The position numbers were made by a program, and so were the translations under genes. From Seriola aureovittata (Eukaryota > Chordata > Actinopteri > Carangiformes > Carangidae): 64,000 nt of DNA. This document shows, piece by piece, positions 1 to 13,670 of the stretch (positions are counted from its first letter, which is position 1; every line of letters starts with the position of its first letter). Location: NCBI RefSeq assembly GCF_021018895.1, contig NC_079387.1:11594542-11658541 (forward strand). The letters are read 5' to 3'. Below the pieces are notes generated by a model, which was not told the origin of the DNA, made no database searches, and saw only the letters and a list, made by a program, of their open reading frames with translations.

Positions 1-3000
1 TGTGTGGTGCAGGCCGTGTTGCCCCCGAGCTAGCGCGGTAATTAAACTCCCCGAGTATAGAGGTCACAGCACAGGCTGCCTGTGCCGCTGCAGCGCTGGT
101 GGTGAGGCCGACTTCCAGGCTGCTGTGGGCTTCAATAAGAGATGCCATCCCATTTATTTTCCTGAGGGAAATTCAGCTTGTAAAGAACAGAGTGCTATAT
201 ACACTACACTATACAAAATTCAACTACAGATTTGTTGTTTGTATCAGGAGCCGTTGGTTCACTGAAAAATCCCCTTTTTCTTGCTTTTGTTCAAAAGCCA
301 AACCAGTGTTTGTGCAACTACAACAGGGATGCCGATTGTTGCATGTGTGTTTTTGGTTTCAGTTCATTTCAGGACACAATGAAAATATATCTTGTTTAAA
401 GTACATCTTACCACAATTCTTAGCTTTTCTGGAGCTTTTGATGAAATCAGACGATCCTCATCAGCAGCTGCAGTTGCTGTCGAGGTCAAGAATCAATTTT
501 TGAAATTCTATGAAACATGTGGGAGACGGGCGAGGTCCGTCTGCTGATGAGGATTGTTGACTGACTGAATTCAGCCAGAAGCACAGACTCGTTAGGAGAG
601 TGTGTTACGGAGCATTAATATGAATGTTGATAAATTTGATTGAAAATGTTCCTGCTCACAGTCTAAGTGTTGTTGTACATTATTATCTTAATTGCTGCTC
701 ATTGAAAAGTGACTTTCTGAATCAGTACCTCTGCTTTGAAGCAGACGGCAGGTAAACTGAAAACATGTGAGAGGGAGCAGCTGAGTCCGTGACACACTTT
801 GAATCAGAACAACCGGGTCTGAAGTTACTTTATCACAAAAGAAAAACTGGCAGCGGGACAAAAAAAGTCAATAGAATTCTCCAAATAGTACTCTTACATT
901 TAAATTCACAGATTTGATGGTGATGCATACTTCGCGCCTGGCGGCAGCAGGGCTATTCATCACGCCGGCTGGGAGAGTGGAGGGCGGGGGAGGGGAGGGG
1001 AGGGGGGCGGCTGTCCGTGGACTCGGCCACCTTGATTAATGTGATTTGATCTTGACAGTGGACCCCTAATTCATCAAGACCTTGATCTAGCTGTCGCTCC
1101 CCCCTGCCTGTGCCAAATTCACCTAATTACAGGAACATTGCGCAGCAAATTAAGTGCGGTGTCATTTGTCGCCTGGTGCGGCACTTTGTTATACAGTCGT
1201 GGCGGCGTGTCAGAGGTCCCCTCCTTGATTGTCTAACATGACATCTCCGCGCCGTCCCCTTTATCATTGTTTGCATATACCGTAATGAGAGGGCTGGTTA
1301 TTTTGTCAAGCCTGTCATAAAAAGCAGCCGAGGGGAAGCCTCGTTTTCCACCGGGTACCGAGGACGGTTTGTCTTCCCTCGCCGTCGCCGCCAAATGACA
1401 GTGAGGCGAGGAAGTTGCAGGACGAGGCAGGAAGGGGAACGGGGGGGGGGGGCAGACACCACCAACATGAAGGAGCTGAGACCAGATCTGTGGCAGACCT
1501 GACTCTAAAAGTCATACCTGGAGTTTCCAGAGTTTTTACTTTCCTCAAAGAGCATTTCTAGTTGAAGATGAAACGCTGGACTGAAGGAGGCCGAGGGAAG
1601 ACTCCTCCTCCTCCAGTGTTGGCCTCTCTGCACTGGCGCCACTGGACTTTAGAATTAAATGGAAAGTTGTAGTTTAAGAGGCAAAACACCCCTGAACATT
1701 TTTCAGTTGTGATCATGTACAGTGGCGACCCCTGGTCTCTCCGCTCGCTTAACCAGAGTCAGACACAGCGAAGAATGTGAATGCTCCTTCAGAAACTAAC
1801 TGGAGTCTGAACCTAGTTAATTTATCAGACATTGATTCAACTAAAAAGAAGTGTGTTCCTTTTGAGGCGACTCCCTTTGTCTTCAGTTCATTTTTACATC
1901 ACATCATCACTCTGTTTCTACTCCCACCCCAGTTCATGACACTCGTACCAACGACATCTTCACAAGCTCATCTGGCAGAGCGTGATCTCCTGTCCGCAGC
2001 ACTGGGATCTCCTCAGTGTGAGTTTCCCTAACGTCGGCCTGCAGCTCCCTGCAGTCAAGTTCAAAAGCACTGAAACACACTGAGTGTTTGTGTAGCGCAG
2101 AGATCTTCTGTTAATGTGTAAAACACGAGCTGCCCTGAGGAGACGGTCAACAGAGAGACACAACACTCACAGCTTCACTCTGAACATGTTTCTAACCAAC
2201 ACAGAGTTCAGTTCCTGCTTTAACACGGCCCAGTGTTGCTGCCCGCATGCTGCGATGGACCTGCTGCCGGCCCGCCCTTCCTCCTCCTCCTCCTCATCCT
2301 CATCCTCCGCCTCCTCCTCCAGGCCGTGTGATCAGTTTTTCTGTGCTGTAATATCACTGTGTGGTAATTCACTGAGGAATAAAGGACAAACACAAAGTCT
2401 TTAAACTGGATTCCACCCACATGGAGCCAGCCCAAAGAAAGGACAGTAATGTAGCATGTATGCTAATCATATCATCAAGTGTAGATCACCGACAGACAAA
2501 CACCTAGTTTCTACATTATAGTAAATAAACCAGGCGTCCAGCATTTTACTCGTTGCGTGTTGTTTGACGTCTTGATCTTCACGTCTAATCTCAGTGTTTA
2601 GTGTAAACTCCATCTGTCAGCCGTCCTGACAGAGGCAGAGAGCCGTCAGCAGCAACAAGTGTTCCCGTTTCAGAATGATGACACGGAGGAGGAGTCGTCA
2701 AGGCTCAGAAGAAGAAACATAAGACCGCCCAGCTTTGTGTTATTCACTCTGAAAACAGATTAGTCTGAATCTGAACGGCTGCTAACTTGCAGGCAGATGT
2801 AAAAAGTTTATATCTGGATTCTTTATTGAGGTCAGACCTTACGCAGAAATGTGGGGCCGTATCAGCTGATGGAGTCGGGACGTTCTCTTTGTTCTTCTGT
2901 TGATGGTTGGTGGTTAGAGACTGGAGACCATCAGCTGCTGCTCTGGATCAGCTGAATCACTGGTTGCTCTCAGTTGCTGCTTCAGTATCAGCGTGTGAAG

Positions 3001-3191
3001 AAGAACCATCAGCTGCATTAGACAGAAACATGTTTCAGCTTCAGTGTGGAAGTTGTCAGATGAGAAACGTCGTCCGGCTGCGAGGACAGAACAAAGTGGA
3101 GGATGAGATGATGAAATGACTTTTTAAGGAGGCCATGATTTGCAGCACCGTGATCTGTTTGTTTGTATCTAGGTCATTTCTTCCTCTGCAT

Positions 3192-3229
<38 letters not shown>

Positions 3230-6200
3230 GCCTGTTAAGTTTGAGGCGTCCGCTTCACGCAGCAGACTTATAAACCTACAGTGGGAGTTTATTCAGCCGT
3301 GCACTGGACGACGTGATTTATCTAAATCAGAGCGCTCCCTGAGCCCCGACACCGGAGACGAGACTCACTGTCACACTGTAATTCATCTCTGGTGTCGCCG
3401 AGAAGAGAGTCGCAGCACGTACACACACACACACACACACACACACTTTAGATGCATGTAGAGGCATATTCTCATGTGCAAATAAAACACATCCACGTTC
3501 CTCAGATGGAACTTTTTCGATTCATCACTGAGGAATTTATCACATAAAATTTAAACATTTCATGTGATAAAAGTGAAGATTTGTAGCTTTTCTATTTAAA
3601 CTGAATCACTTGGTGCTTTTTAACTTTTGTTCAGACAAAATAAGGAGCCAGACGACGTCACATTGGGCTTTTAAAATTTAAAAAAGACCCTATTAATGGC
3701 TAATTAAAAAAACATTAGTTGAAGAGCTTATTAAACACCTGGTGCCAGAGAGAGCTCAGTAACTGCTCATGATGCTCCAGTAAACAGAGAACATGACACA
3801 TGTTGAACTCTGACCTCTGGAGCTGAACGATGCAGTGACTCAATGTGACCAGCTTAAAACTCACAGAAACAACCACTGCTGCAGATCGCTGGTTTGACCT
3901 AATAAACAGATTTACAGATCTTCTGGTAGAAAAAGCTTCACTTACGACATGAGCATGTACATCATCTACATTTTAATCACACGTCTCTGTGACCCTGGAC
4001 TCAATCTGGTGCTGAGCATGTGTTTTAACGCGGCCATAAAGTCATGCACCTCGTTAATGGAGCTGATATCATGTGAGCACCTGCTGCAGTCTGCGCCGTT
4101 AAAAACACACGTAAACAGCAGTGAAAAGAACAGAGGATAAGGTCATGTCTGCCAGGAGGTGTGAGAGGCGTCATGCCTGATTAACTCCCTTTAAATCTCA
4201 CCACTAAATACACTTAATGTGAAGGCCGATGTGTTTCACTGAACAGACTCAGCTCAAGCTTCCAACAGTAAACCAAGTCTAATGGAAATGTGGACGGAAA
4301 CCCTCGTAGCTGCACGAACAGAGCTGCTGCTCGTCTCTGATTTGTTTAATCATTTCACCGGAAACATCCGGCGAGAAATTGGAAAATAAAAGCTGAACTG
4401 AATCTGACATTTGTACGTGTTCAACAGACTCTGCTGCGCGGAGCTAAGAGATTCCTCTCCAGGACACGTCCTGAAAATGATTCTGACATTACAGACCGCT
4501 GAAACAAGGAACTACCAAAGTTTAAGAACAAGTTTAAGTGCCAGCGCCCCCTGGAGGTCATACGACTCATGAGGGGAGCAAAGGAGGACGTAAGATGATT
4601 TTGTGAGAGACACTAAGTCTGTATAAGAAGGAGGAGTAACTGGGAAGCAGCTGCTTGTTTCATCGTTTTAGTCGCTCCCAAACTTCAACCACGTGGTTAT
4701 TACTGTAACCACGATGAAGAACGTCCTCTGATCTTAACAAAGGCGTTATTTTAACCTAGACGTGATGTTTCCTGAAACACAACCAAGTCGTTTTTGTGCG
4801 TAAATCAAACAAACCTTAACCAGAGTTTTTGAAGGAACAGACGGATGTCGTCTGCAAAGTTGACTGCAAATCGTTTTAGAGTCGCAGACAAACAGTTACT
4901 TAAAAGTACAAACAAAATGGAGGAAAGCTGATAGTCGTGGTCATCAGACCTTCAGTGAGCGGCCTGGACAAGAAGCACGATGCTGTGTGAGTATGTAAAT
5001 CAAGGAAAGAAGACGGGCTGCGTCTTTGTATCTGACTGGGTGAATGTGTTGGTTCGGTCCATTTCCTCCTCTCCAGGAGGGTTAGGGCTCCCTCCTGTCC
5101 TGCCTGCCGCCCGGCGCCGGACCCGGATACGCTCGGAAAGTCGAGCATTGTGTTCGCTCAGCGCCGCGCAGACGCCCTGAGAACTCACCCACGGCCAGAC
5201 GTCTTCCTGAACATCTGAATATTACATGACTCATTGACCACGATCACTTCTGAGCTGCGCCTCTGCTGCATGGAACAAAGGTTTGCAGACTGGACGTAAA
5301 GACAGACGTATTTATATTCTTCATGTGATCCAGACTGATTGTTGGAGCTTGTTATCACAGTAAACAAACCCTCATAGACTGGATTCAAAGACAGACAGCG
5401 CTCACCTGCTGGCTGTTACATGATGAGAGCATTAATTATTCAAACAGACGGAGGGGGTTATTATCTTTTTAGGAGGAAAATCAGATCTTTATCTTCTGCA
5501 CGGAGAGAAAGAAAAACATTGCCTCACTCGTGATGCAATCCAACCATCCGGCCGCGGGCTAATAAAGCTTTTGTTGGATGTTGGATGATGGAGACGGAGA
5601 GTGTATTTTTAGGAGAGAAATGATTTGGTAAACACTGAGGAACGGCCAACACCAAGATCTGAAACCTGACTTCACTTCAAACACATTAACGTTTCAATCA
5701 CATTTTGAGGTTCTGTGACTTTTTAACAACTGAAATCTGTTAAAAACTCACAAGATTTAAAAATGTGAAACAACTATGATTCAATTTTCCAGTTTTTAGT
5801 TCAAAGAAATGTTTGGTACATCCGACCTGTAAGTCCTGCGGCTTCATGTGATGAAGTACAGGTGCTACACATGTATGTGTGTTTAATGACGCCTGCTCTG
5901 CGACTGTTGGAGAACCTCATGTGACCCCATCAGTGAAAGGATTCTCCTTTCCTGATGAGTCTGATACTGATACAGACACAGATATAAAAACAGAGCAGGT
6001 CTATTGATTTACTGTGGAAGAAGAAATGAGTCTCATGGTGTGAGTTTAAGTGTGAACCCTCAGACTTCAAGCATCTGGCTCCTGGTCGTAATCAGTCTGA
6101 TGAAGTCGAGTTGTGTTTTATAAAAACATTACAACACTGTCAATACATCAAACTAAAATAACTTAACAACATGAACACAAAGACTGTGTTAGGAACAAAG

Positions 6201-7188
6201 AGACAGAAAAACTTTACGGGTCCTGGAGGGTCTGAAGAAAGACGCTGTTGAGATGTATCGTGGGAAATGTAGGATCCAGGAGGGACTCGAAGGGAAGTGT
6301 TAATACTAAATCAAACCAGAGAAATGATATCTATCTAATTAAATCTTGTTTTAAACGCAGATGTTTTTGTGATGTCACAGAGTAACACAATTATTACAGA
6401 TGCTCTTCCAGGAAAGTGTCAGTGTTTCTTCTTCAATCAAGCTCATCTTCCAGAAACCACAGACGTCCCTCCGTCGACCCCGCAGGATCTTTTCTCTCCA
6501 GATGAGCTAACGCCGTTAAACGACACCGACCATGCCCCGTGGATAGAAGTGTAATCTAGAGAAGGTGGTTACTCGCCAAACAGCACTTCCTCCCTCCCCG
6601 TCTACTCGTCTCCGTGACCCAGATCTCACCCCTTCCTCTGACTGTCCCAGATCAAAAGCCGGATAGAGGAACCGTGTTAGACGTGATCTCACTCTCAACG
6701 CCGTCTGTGTGCACACCGAGCTGGAGGCTCAGAGGATCGGGTTTGCAGATGGATTACTCAAGACGCTCGCCGGAGGAGTTGGTCGAGTGTGACGGCGCTT
6801 CAGGTGGTCGTGTCACAGCGTGCCTCATGCTGATGGCGCTCAGGTTCTAAGTGATGCAGAAAATGCAGCTCCTGGACACTTTTACACTCGTGACACTGAG
6901 CTGCATTAGTCTCTTGTTCTATCAGGACAGAGCTTTGTGTCCATCTTTGCTGCTGAGTGCTGATTGGTCGGTGTTTCTCTAAAGCCTTTCCCATTCTCTT
7001 CCTTGTTTTCCTTGTTTTCTTCTTGTTTTATCCCAAAGTTAAAAACAGAAGTCAGTGTCAGAAAGGGATTTACTGTGTTGCTCAGAGGCACCTCAGCAGT
7101 GGGTTGATGTCACTGGTTTAAAAAGAGTTTTTCTAATTATTACTAATTATTATTGTCACTAATGTGTCTGTCCTGTCCTCTGCTGCAG
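1..7188 (+). other. gli2 intron (5' end outside window)
   Basis: I find no exon in this stretch. It holds a T/C-rich (TCC)n patch at 2275-2325, a G36 run at 3192-3227, a (CA)13 run at 3421-3446 and an enhancer-like block at about 1020-1320 (separate entry). Short open frames here lack codon bias and homology I can recognise. Confidence 0.75.
1020..1320. promoter_or_regulatory. Candidate conserved non-coding element in gli2 intron
   Basis: A block of balanced, non-repetitive sequence with many homeodomain-type words: TTGATTAATGTGATTTG at the left, CCTAATTCATCAAG, CACCTAATTAC and GCAAATTAAG in the middle, and TTTATCATTGTTTGCATA at the right. It is bounded by simple G/A-rich repeats and has no open frame. 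Intronic enhancers of this kind are known in GLI genes; whether this block is conserved or active is inference. Confidence 0.4.
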
Positions 7189-7391
7189 CCCTGCAGGTTT
7201 GGCCGGCAGCCCCGTCATCTCTGACATCTCCCTGATCCGCCTCTCGCCTGCTGCCGTAGCGACCGGCGACTCTCCGTTCAGCCCGCCTCACCCGTACGTC
7301 AACCCTCACATGGAGCACTACCTGCGCTCTGTGCACGGCAGCCCCACCCTGTCCATGATCTCAGCAGCCAGAGGACTGAGCCCAGCCGACT
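7189..7391 (+). CDS. gli2: gli2 exon: N-terminal repressor region
   Basis: Encodes (x)PAGLAGSPVISDISLIRLSP through HPYVNPHMEHYLRSVH and ISAARGLSPAD, the most conserved block of the GLI2/GLI3 N-terminal region. It begins with one base of a split codon and ends with one base (t) before a GTAAGT donor. Two CTGCAG sequences lie in tandem at the acceptor (AG at 7187-7188 and 7195-7196). The first is preferred because it keeps the Pro-Ala of the family consensus; the second would change the phase by 8 nt. Confidence 0.93.
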
Positions 7392-9786
7392 GTAAGTTCT
7401 TCCATCAGCTCCCGTTGTCCAATCATTTTAACTAGAGCTGAATCCAGCCGGAGCTCAGTGTTGTTCCTGTGGAATTAGTCTCTGTATCGAAGTGAGATTC
7501 AGACTCATGGCGGAGTCCAAGTGGAATTGAACCCGTAAACTCGGTGCAGACCAGCGCTTCTTCCTTCTGAAGTAGATCAATGTAACAGGAGCTGTGAGCA
7601 GTTCAACCAGAGGCAGTTTTCTTTCTGACTGTTTCATTGGAAGGATTGTCAGAACGCTGACCAGGTGAAAATATTTCAGATTTCATAAGAAAAAGAAAGA
7701 AATTTGAGAAAATTAACATCATTTAGCAAAAAAAACAAAATCCTTTATTTCTTTTATCCCTCGTCACCATTTTTCTAAATTCATTGAAAGATGTAATCAT
7801 CACAGATTCATCGAGATAATTATTTTATACCTGTGTACGTCGGGAGTTTGGAGAAGTCACATGATGACAACGATAATCACTCCTTTGAATAATTCTTCTA
7901 AAATACCGGATCTTTTAACCTCTTCACATCTTTAAGAATCTTTCAAAGGAAACAATGAGCGCAGGAGAAGTCCTAATGTGTGGGAGGAGTCACAGGTAAA
8001 CCTGAGTACAGACCTGAGGCAGCGGTAGAAGCCTTTATTGTGTTTTTTCAGCAGGAAAAGAGACGTTAAGAGGAGCTCAGTCAAACATGATATTCAGCAG
8101 GGAGCGGGGAATTGAATAAAGTGATTGCTGGTTGCTGCATACAAACACTATAAAATGAATTGGCCTCGCAGCGGAGAAACCTTGACCTGTGCTCCCAGGT
8201 GCTTTGATACCGAGAGGGGATCCTTAAAAAAAAACCTGTGGAAATTGATAAAAGAAAAACCAGCGCTGGTGAATACTTATCCACCCCCTCCAAATTTGCC
8301 AGGACGTGATGACAAGTCTTTCTTCAGCGCTGAATTACAATAACAGATTGGAGCGCAGCAGCGGGGCGGGATATAAATCTTCTTTTACAGTCTGTCAGTG
8401 GTAATGTGGCAATGCTTTTAAACTTAAATAAGCGCCGGCGCCCGAGATCTGGCCGTGATAAAGCCGTGCGAAAGGAGAAAGGATGGGGAGCGCGTCGGCG
8501 GTGGAGGGAATGCAAATAGCTTGTTGAAAGACGAGGCCTTGGGTTTGAAAACGGAAGCCGTCAGCTTTTATGTGTTCCAGGTGACCTTTCTTTTTTCCCA
8601 CAAACGCTTCACAACGCCCGACACGTAAGAGAGGAGACCATCCGCTCATCAGCTGCAGTTTTGTTTCAGGGATCAGCTGCTTCATCACTGTGGCGATTCC
8701 TCTGCTGGTGTTTGTGCTGCGAGAGGAGCGCTCTGGCCTTTATCTGCCTCTTCCCTCCTCATTCACACCTTTTTAAGGTGGAACTATGATCCTGGAAGTG
8801 AGAAGTGAGGGCAGCTACCTCAGCTATGAAGTCAGCGCGAGCACGGCGTCTGTTCTTTCTTACGTCCGGAGCTCTGATGTCGTCTGAAACATCACTTAGG
8901 AGGCGAGGGCAGGGGGCAGAGGGGGGCGTTTGGTTTGCAGGACGGCGTCGTCAGGGAGAGAAGGAGGGGAGGGTGGGTGGATTCTGGAGGCGGAAAACAA
9001 ATTCATATCACAGTCTTATTGGCCCTGAAGCTTTTAAACGTGCTTTACTGTGTCCAGATGTTGACAGCGACGCAGGCCAGGTGAACAGGGAGGCGGACGC
9101 ACGAGGGGAATTCACTAAATTAAAACCTGAACATAAGAAGGGAAGTCAGAAGCAGAGACTGTGCAGCAGTCCTCTCTGAACCACATGACACCTTCAATGA
9201 AAGATATCGAAGAAGGACCCAAGAATCAAAAATAAAGTTTAATGTAACTTCCTGCTTCTACTCGATTTATAAAAGTAGTTTCCTGCAGAATCTTTGTGAC
9301 AGAGAGAAAGAGTTTAAAAACCGACTCCAACTACTCTTTCATTATCCATCATTATTCAAGACGCTGTTTTCTCATGATGATGCTTCTTAATGTGCCTGTA
9401 ATTTCACTAATTATATCACAGAACAGCTGCCAAACGTAGTTGGATAAACCAGGTTATAGATTTACAGACATTAATTCATTATTCCAAATGTTTCACGTGG
9501 GAGAATTATTACTCCTGCAGCATCTTCAGTGAAATAAAGAAAATACAAAGTGTCTGAGACTGTGAGGTGGGGGTGGGGTGGGGGGCACCTACATGGGCCG
9601 CTGCACATCAGTGACCCCTCACTGCCGGCCCCTCAGCCCATTCAGAGATCTCCTCAGTGTGAGACGAGACGCACCAGGAATTCACCCCCTCTCCCCCTTC
9701 CTCCATCCTTGCTTCCTTTCTAACTTCCCTTTATTCCTTCCCTTCTTCCCTTGTTGCCCCCCCACCCCCCACCCCCAACCCCACAG
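7392..9786 (+). other. gli2 intron
   Basis: No coding evidence. About 8120-8480 is a low-repeat block with TGAATTACAATAACAG, TGATAAAGCCGTGCG and CTTTGATACCG words and could be regulatory. The last 100 bases before the acceptor are a C/T-rich tract (CCTTCCTCC..., CCCCCCACCCCCC) that serves as polypyrimidine tract. Confidence 0.6.
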
Positions 9787-9969
9787 TGGCCCATGAGCAT
9801 TTGAAAGAGCGTGGTCTGTTTGGACTGCCTCCTCCTCCTGCCGGGGCCAGTCCAGCAGAGTATTACCACCTGATGGCCAACCACCGGAGCCCCTACGGCG
9901 AGCTGCTCATGCAGGGGGCCGGGGCCGCGGCGGGGGCCCACCTGTCCGACTACATCACCCCCATCGACG
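9787..9969 (+). CDS. gli2: gli2 exon: HEHLKERGLFGL segment
   Basis: Encodes AHEHLKERGLFGLPPPPAG, then EYYHLMANHRSPYGELLMQG and HLSDYITPID. This matches the GLI2/GLI3 family directly. Acceptor CCCCACAG at 9779-9786, donor GTGAGT at 9970. The single base g at the end joins TG of the next exon to give Val. The Gly/Ala-rich stretch (AGAAAGA) is typical of this exon in GLI2. Confidence 0.94.
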
Positions 9970-10394
9970 GTGAGTAACTCTGGGAACAATCATGCTCCCA
10001 CTGGGAAACTTTGAAACTGATAAACGCAGCATTAAAGTGAAGCTAAAATCACGTTTTCATTTATTTTGAAGATGGAAAAAGAAACGAGACAAAACCAAAA
10101 GTATTCTTTTCTTTGCTCGATTTTCCTGCCAGAACACAATAAGCTGATCGACAGTCCAAAGCCAATATTCTCTTTCTAATCATATAAAAACCCTAACCCT
10201 TTCTAAATGCTGCTGCTACAGGGAAACCTCCTGTAGCTGACACTGGGGATACGGAGGAGTGAGACTCCCTCCTCTGGTATCTGATGCTGAATGTCAGGGC
10301 AGTTTGTCATGCAGATGCACCAGTAAAGGGCAATTCCACCGTTTTCTGGAGCTAACACGGGAGTTTGTGCCCGTGTTGTGCAGTTAAAGGAAGG

Positions 10395-10740
10395 TCTGCC
10401 GTCCCGGCAGCCCGCCCTGCTCTATCCAATCAGCTGCTTTGACACTGATTAAGGAGAATGAAATTCCTATCAGAGCGTGGAGTCCAGGTGGATGATGAAA
10501 CAAAGATCACAGGAGAGGCGTATAAATAAAAAAGCCTTGTATACATTTTTCATGTCAAACAACTTCAAACGGCCGAGGGCCTTCAGGTGCCGGCGGCGCA
10601 CTGCGCAGTATTTCTCCCCGCCGAGCCTCCGCCAGCACTTTTCCATAAACATGGAGGACTTATTGTGCCGCTGTGACATTTCCAGCGCACGCCGTCGCGG
10701 GGCACACGGGGTCGCAGCAGGTACATTTAATGTAATGAAT
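10395..10740. promoter_or_regulatory. Candidate conserved non-coding element in gli2 intron
   Basis: Starts with CCAATCAGCTGCTTTGACACTGATTAAGG and continues through AGGCGTATAAATAAAAAAGC and ATACATTTTTCATGTC to ACATTTAATGTAATGAATG. It is dense in AT-rich homeodomain and TCF-like words (GCTTTGA, ACAAAGATC) in otherwise GC-balanced unique sequence. There is no frame with coding character. Function is inferred from composition only. Confidence 0.35.
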
Positions 10741-11851
10741 GCCTACTTTGATCCGGCGCTTTGCTCTGCACCTTAAAAGGGTAGCGATGTCTGAGAGGAG
10801 ACTGATGGTGGAGGGGAACGCCATCGAGAGGAACGTCATCTGTCTGAGCCGCCGCCGCCGCACTTCTCTGCTCCTCCAGTAAAGTGACACTTCCTCCTCG
10901 TGACGCTCTGAGATTTATATCAGATATAAATCGACATGAGGAAATCTGGATTCAGATATTTCTGCAGGTTTATGTGCAGCTTGTTTAAAGTGAACACACG
11001 CTGCAGACCGTTATTTTACCTGTTATCCTGCAGTGGCTTCTGTCCTCAGTTATTTTCACAGACCTGTATTTCCAGTAAAATGTTGGCTGGAGGCAACTAA
11101 GATTTAGACCCAATGTTCCTGCAGACCTGTCTGTCAACCAATCATTTTGATTCCTTCATGAAACAAAAGACTGGAGTAGCAGCTCAGGAGAAAGACCCAG
11201 ATGGAAACTTTTTTTGCTGGAGCTCGAGCGTGGAGCGTTTTTCACGCAGCCTTCGAGGAGATCAGACGTCACATGACCCAGTTTGTCTGATGACAAAAAG
11301 AAAATTCTATGGCTACGACCACGTGTTCACTTTAAAACACAAAACGCCGTCTTCAAATAAAAAGGCAGTGGTGTGGACGCAGCCTGTTTCTGCCTGTTGA
11401 TCTGTATTTCTGCCTCACAGCATCATCCATGAGGGAAAAGGTCTGAACTGTTATTGACAAGAAGGTAAAAACCTCCTTCCTAGTTTAAAAATCAACACTC
11501 AACATATGTGTTGAGTTCAGGCAGAGCACTAACTATTACATCCAGCTCTCAGTGGCAGAACAAGTGGTCAGTCAGGGTTAAACCCCTCCCTGCAGGTTGG
11601 GCAGACAGAGCTCAGGCTTGTGAATGGGCCTGCTGTGTTGTGGTGCCGGAGGCCAAGCTTGTGCCGCTGAGAGCGGCGGCAGGCTGCCAACAGTGTGAAG
11701 CCGGCCTCACTGAAGCTGTCATAACTTAGTTTCCAGCCGTCCCAAACACTGTGCAGGCGCTGAGGCCAAAACAAACGGAAAGCACGTTTGGCTCCGTCTC
11801 GCCAAAATGTCATTGTTAAGTTATTCACCGAAGCTGCTGGATGTGGCTGCG

Positions 11852-11892
<41 letters not shown>

Positions 11893-12914
11893 AGTAAAAG
11901 CCAAGTGCAGTGTGTGTTTGGTTATTTGAAACTGTGGAACAAGCTGAGAACTAACAATTTCACTCTCATACATCCAGAGAAGAAGAAAGACGGCGGCTCG
12001 TGTTTGCATCGTTCACAGAACTGAACACAAAACTCAAACATTATAAAAAGTCAAACGCACCACAGATATCTTTCTGCTGAAACGACAGTAGGAATGACGT
12101 GCAGCGTCCTCTCAGGAAGGATAAACAGCATCGTTTCACAGTTACTCACTCCCACACTCAGCTCTCCTTCATGCGTCAGTCAGTCTGAAGCGACGCTAAA
12201 CCTTGTTAGATATATCTAATGTTACTGCTAACCAATTTCAAAATGATTTACACATCTGTACAAAATGGCCTGCTGAAGGTCAGAGGTCAAAACAGGTGCA
12301 GTTGGAGCTTTGATGATGTTCCTCTCTTCACCGTCCGTGTTTTTGCTGTTTCATCGTTGTGCGATAACGAAGCTGAGAGCTCATTGATTTCTGCAGCTCA
12401 TCAACATGGAACACTGTGACTCTCCTTCTTATCAAGTCACTTCTTTCAATCCTTAAAGTCACTTTTTCTAGAATCAGGTTGAAAAATCCGGTGACAGTGA
12501 AAGGTACGTAACTGTTGAGTAAATATGGATCTAACGTGTCGACTGAAATCTGGCACACGGTTTATTCCACAAGCTGCTGGATCCAGATACTGAAGGATCC
12601 GAACTACAAAGAGGTTTAAATTACTGATATGATATCAATGAAAGCTCTGACAGCTGAAACTGAGGAGATCCACTAAAGAGAAGAGGTATCACTCTGTTGG
12701 AACTCTGTGTTACAAGTAAGAATTTTTAATTTTCCTAGTTTTGGTAAAAACTTTCCCTGAGAAATAAATATGAACCTGCAGTAACTGCAAAGTGCATGTG
12801 ACTGCATGAAGATAGAGAATTTCTCTTTCCAAAAATGTTCCCTGTCATTTGAACCTTCAACCTTCTGGTTCCTAACTGTTCAGCTACACACAGACCACAG
12901 TGGCCTCAGGGGCT

Positions 12915-12917
<3 letters not shown>

Positions 12918-12980
<63 letters not shown>

Positions 12981-13059
12981 CTCTCCAAATCACTCCACAC
13001 ACACTTCTGTCCCATCCAGCCCTCCCAGTGGCGGCTGCTGATATAAATTACAGGGGTGG

Positions 13060-13106
<47 letters not shown>

Positions 13107-13110
13107 GGGG
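12918..13110. repeat. (CA)30 and (GT)n-G20 microsatellite pair
   Basis: A (CA)n run at 12918-12977 is followed 84 bases later by (GT)n at 13062-13090 and a G20 run at 13091-13110. The CA and GT runs are reverse complements, so the RNA could fold into a long hairpin. Apparent open frames here (Thr-His or Val-Cys repeats) are repeat artefacts. Confidence 0.9.
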
Positions 13111-13379
13111 TCGACCCAGGCTTTTCCATTGGTCCATTTATCAGGGGAAGTGGCACATTAATAAACACATCTCCCCAGAGGTGAGAGGAAGTAACAGAGA
13201 TGAATATGGCTGCCAGTCCTGAACGGCCTCATCCGAGCCACCGCCATCATCGATAAGAAACACACACCTGATCCTCTACACCTGCCCCCCCCACCTCCCC
13301 CAATCATCACCATCAACCTGAGCTTCATCTCAACTTAAGCTAGTTAAACGTCCAAATTAGCATCCCACGACACCAGCCC

Positions 13380-13670
13380 CACCAACGCTAATGTGTTTGG
13401 TAATAAAGCTCCTGAGCGGAGACGTCCCTCGAGGAACGAGCGGTGATGTTTTTCTCTTCTGTGATTTGTTGTATCATCATTCAAATTCCATATGTCCCGG
13501 GATAAAGACATGTCCCCTCCCTCTCGGGTCTCAGAGCGCCGCTTTCTAAACGGATAACATATGTTGGAGATTTGTATCGGAGGACATACTTAGAAACAAC
13601 CTTTTAGCCCCCGTCATTAAGGACGGCAGTGAAAGCAAACAAAGCAGAATTAATCGGTGGGGGAGGTTAC
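13380..13670. promoter_or_regulatory. Candidate conserved non-coding element in gli2 intron
   Basis: Unique sequence with GTAATAAAGCTCC, TTGTATCATCATTCAAATTCCATATG, CGGATAACATATGTTGGAG, CCGTCATTAAGG and GCAAACAAAGCAGAATTAATCGG. Words like these (CATATG E-box, AACAAAG SOX/TCF, TTAAT homeobox) cluster in enhancers. No alignment was possible. Confidence 0.35.

Noticed and set aside
12806..13222. 138-codon frame with Thr-His runs
   Set aside because: Created by (CA)n and (GT)n in a gli2 intron.
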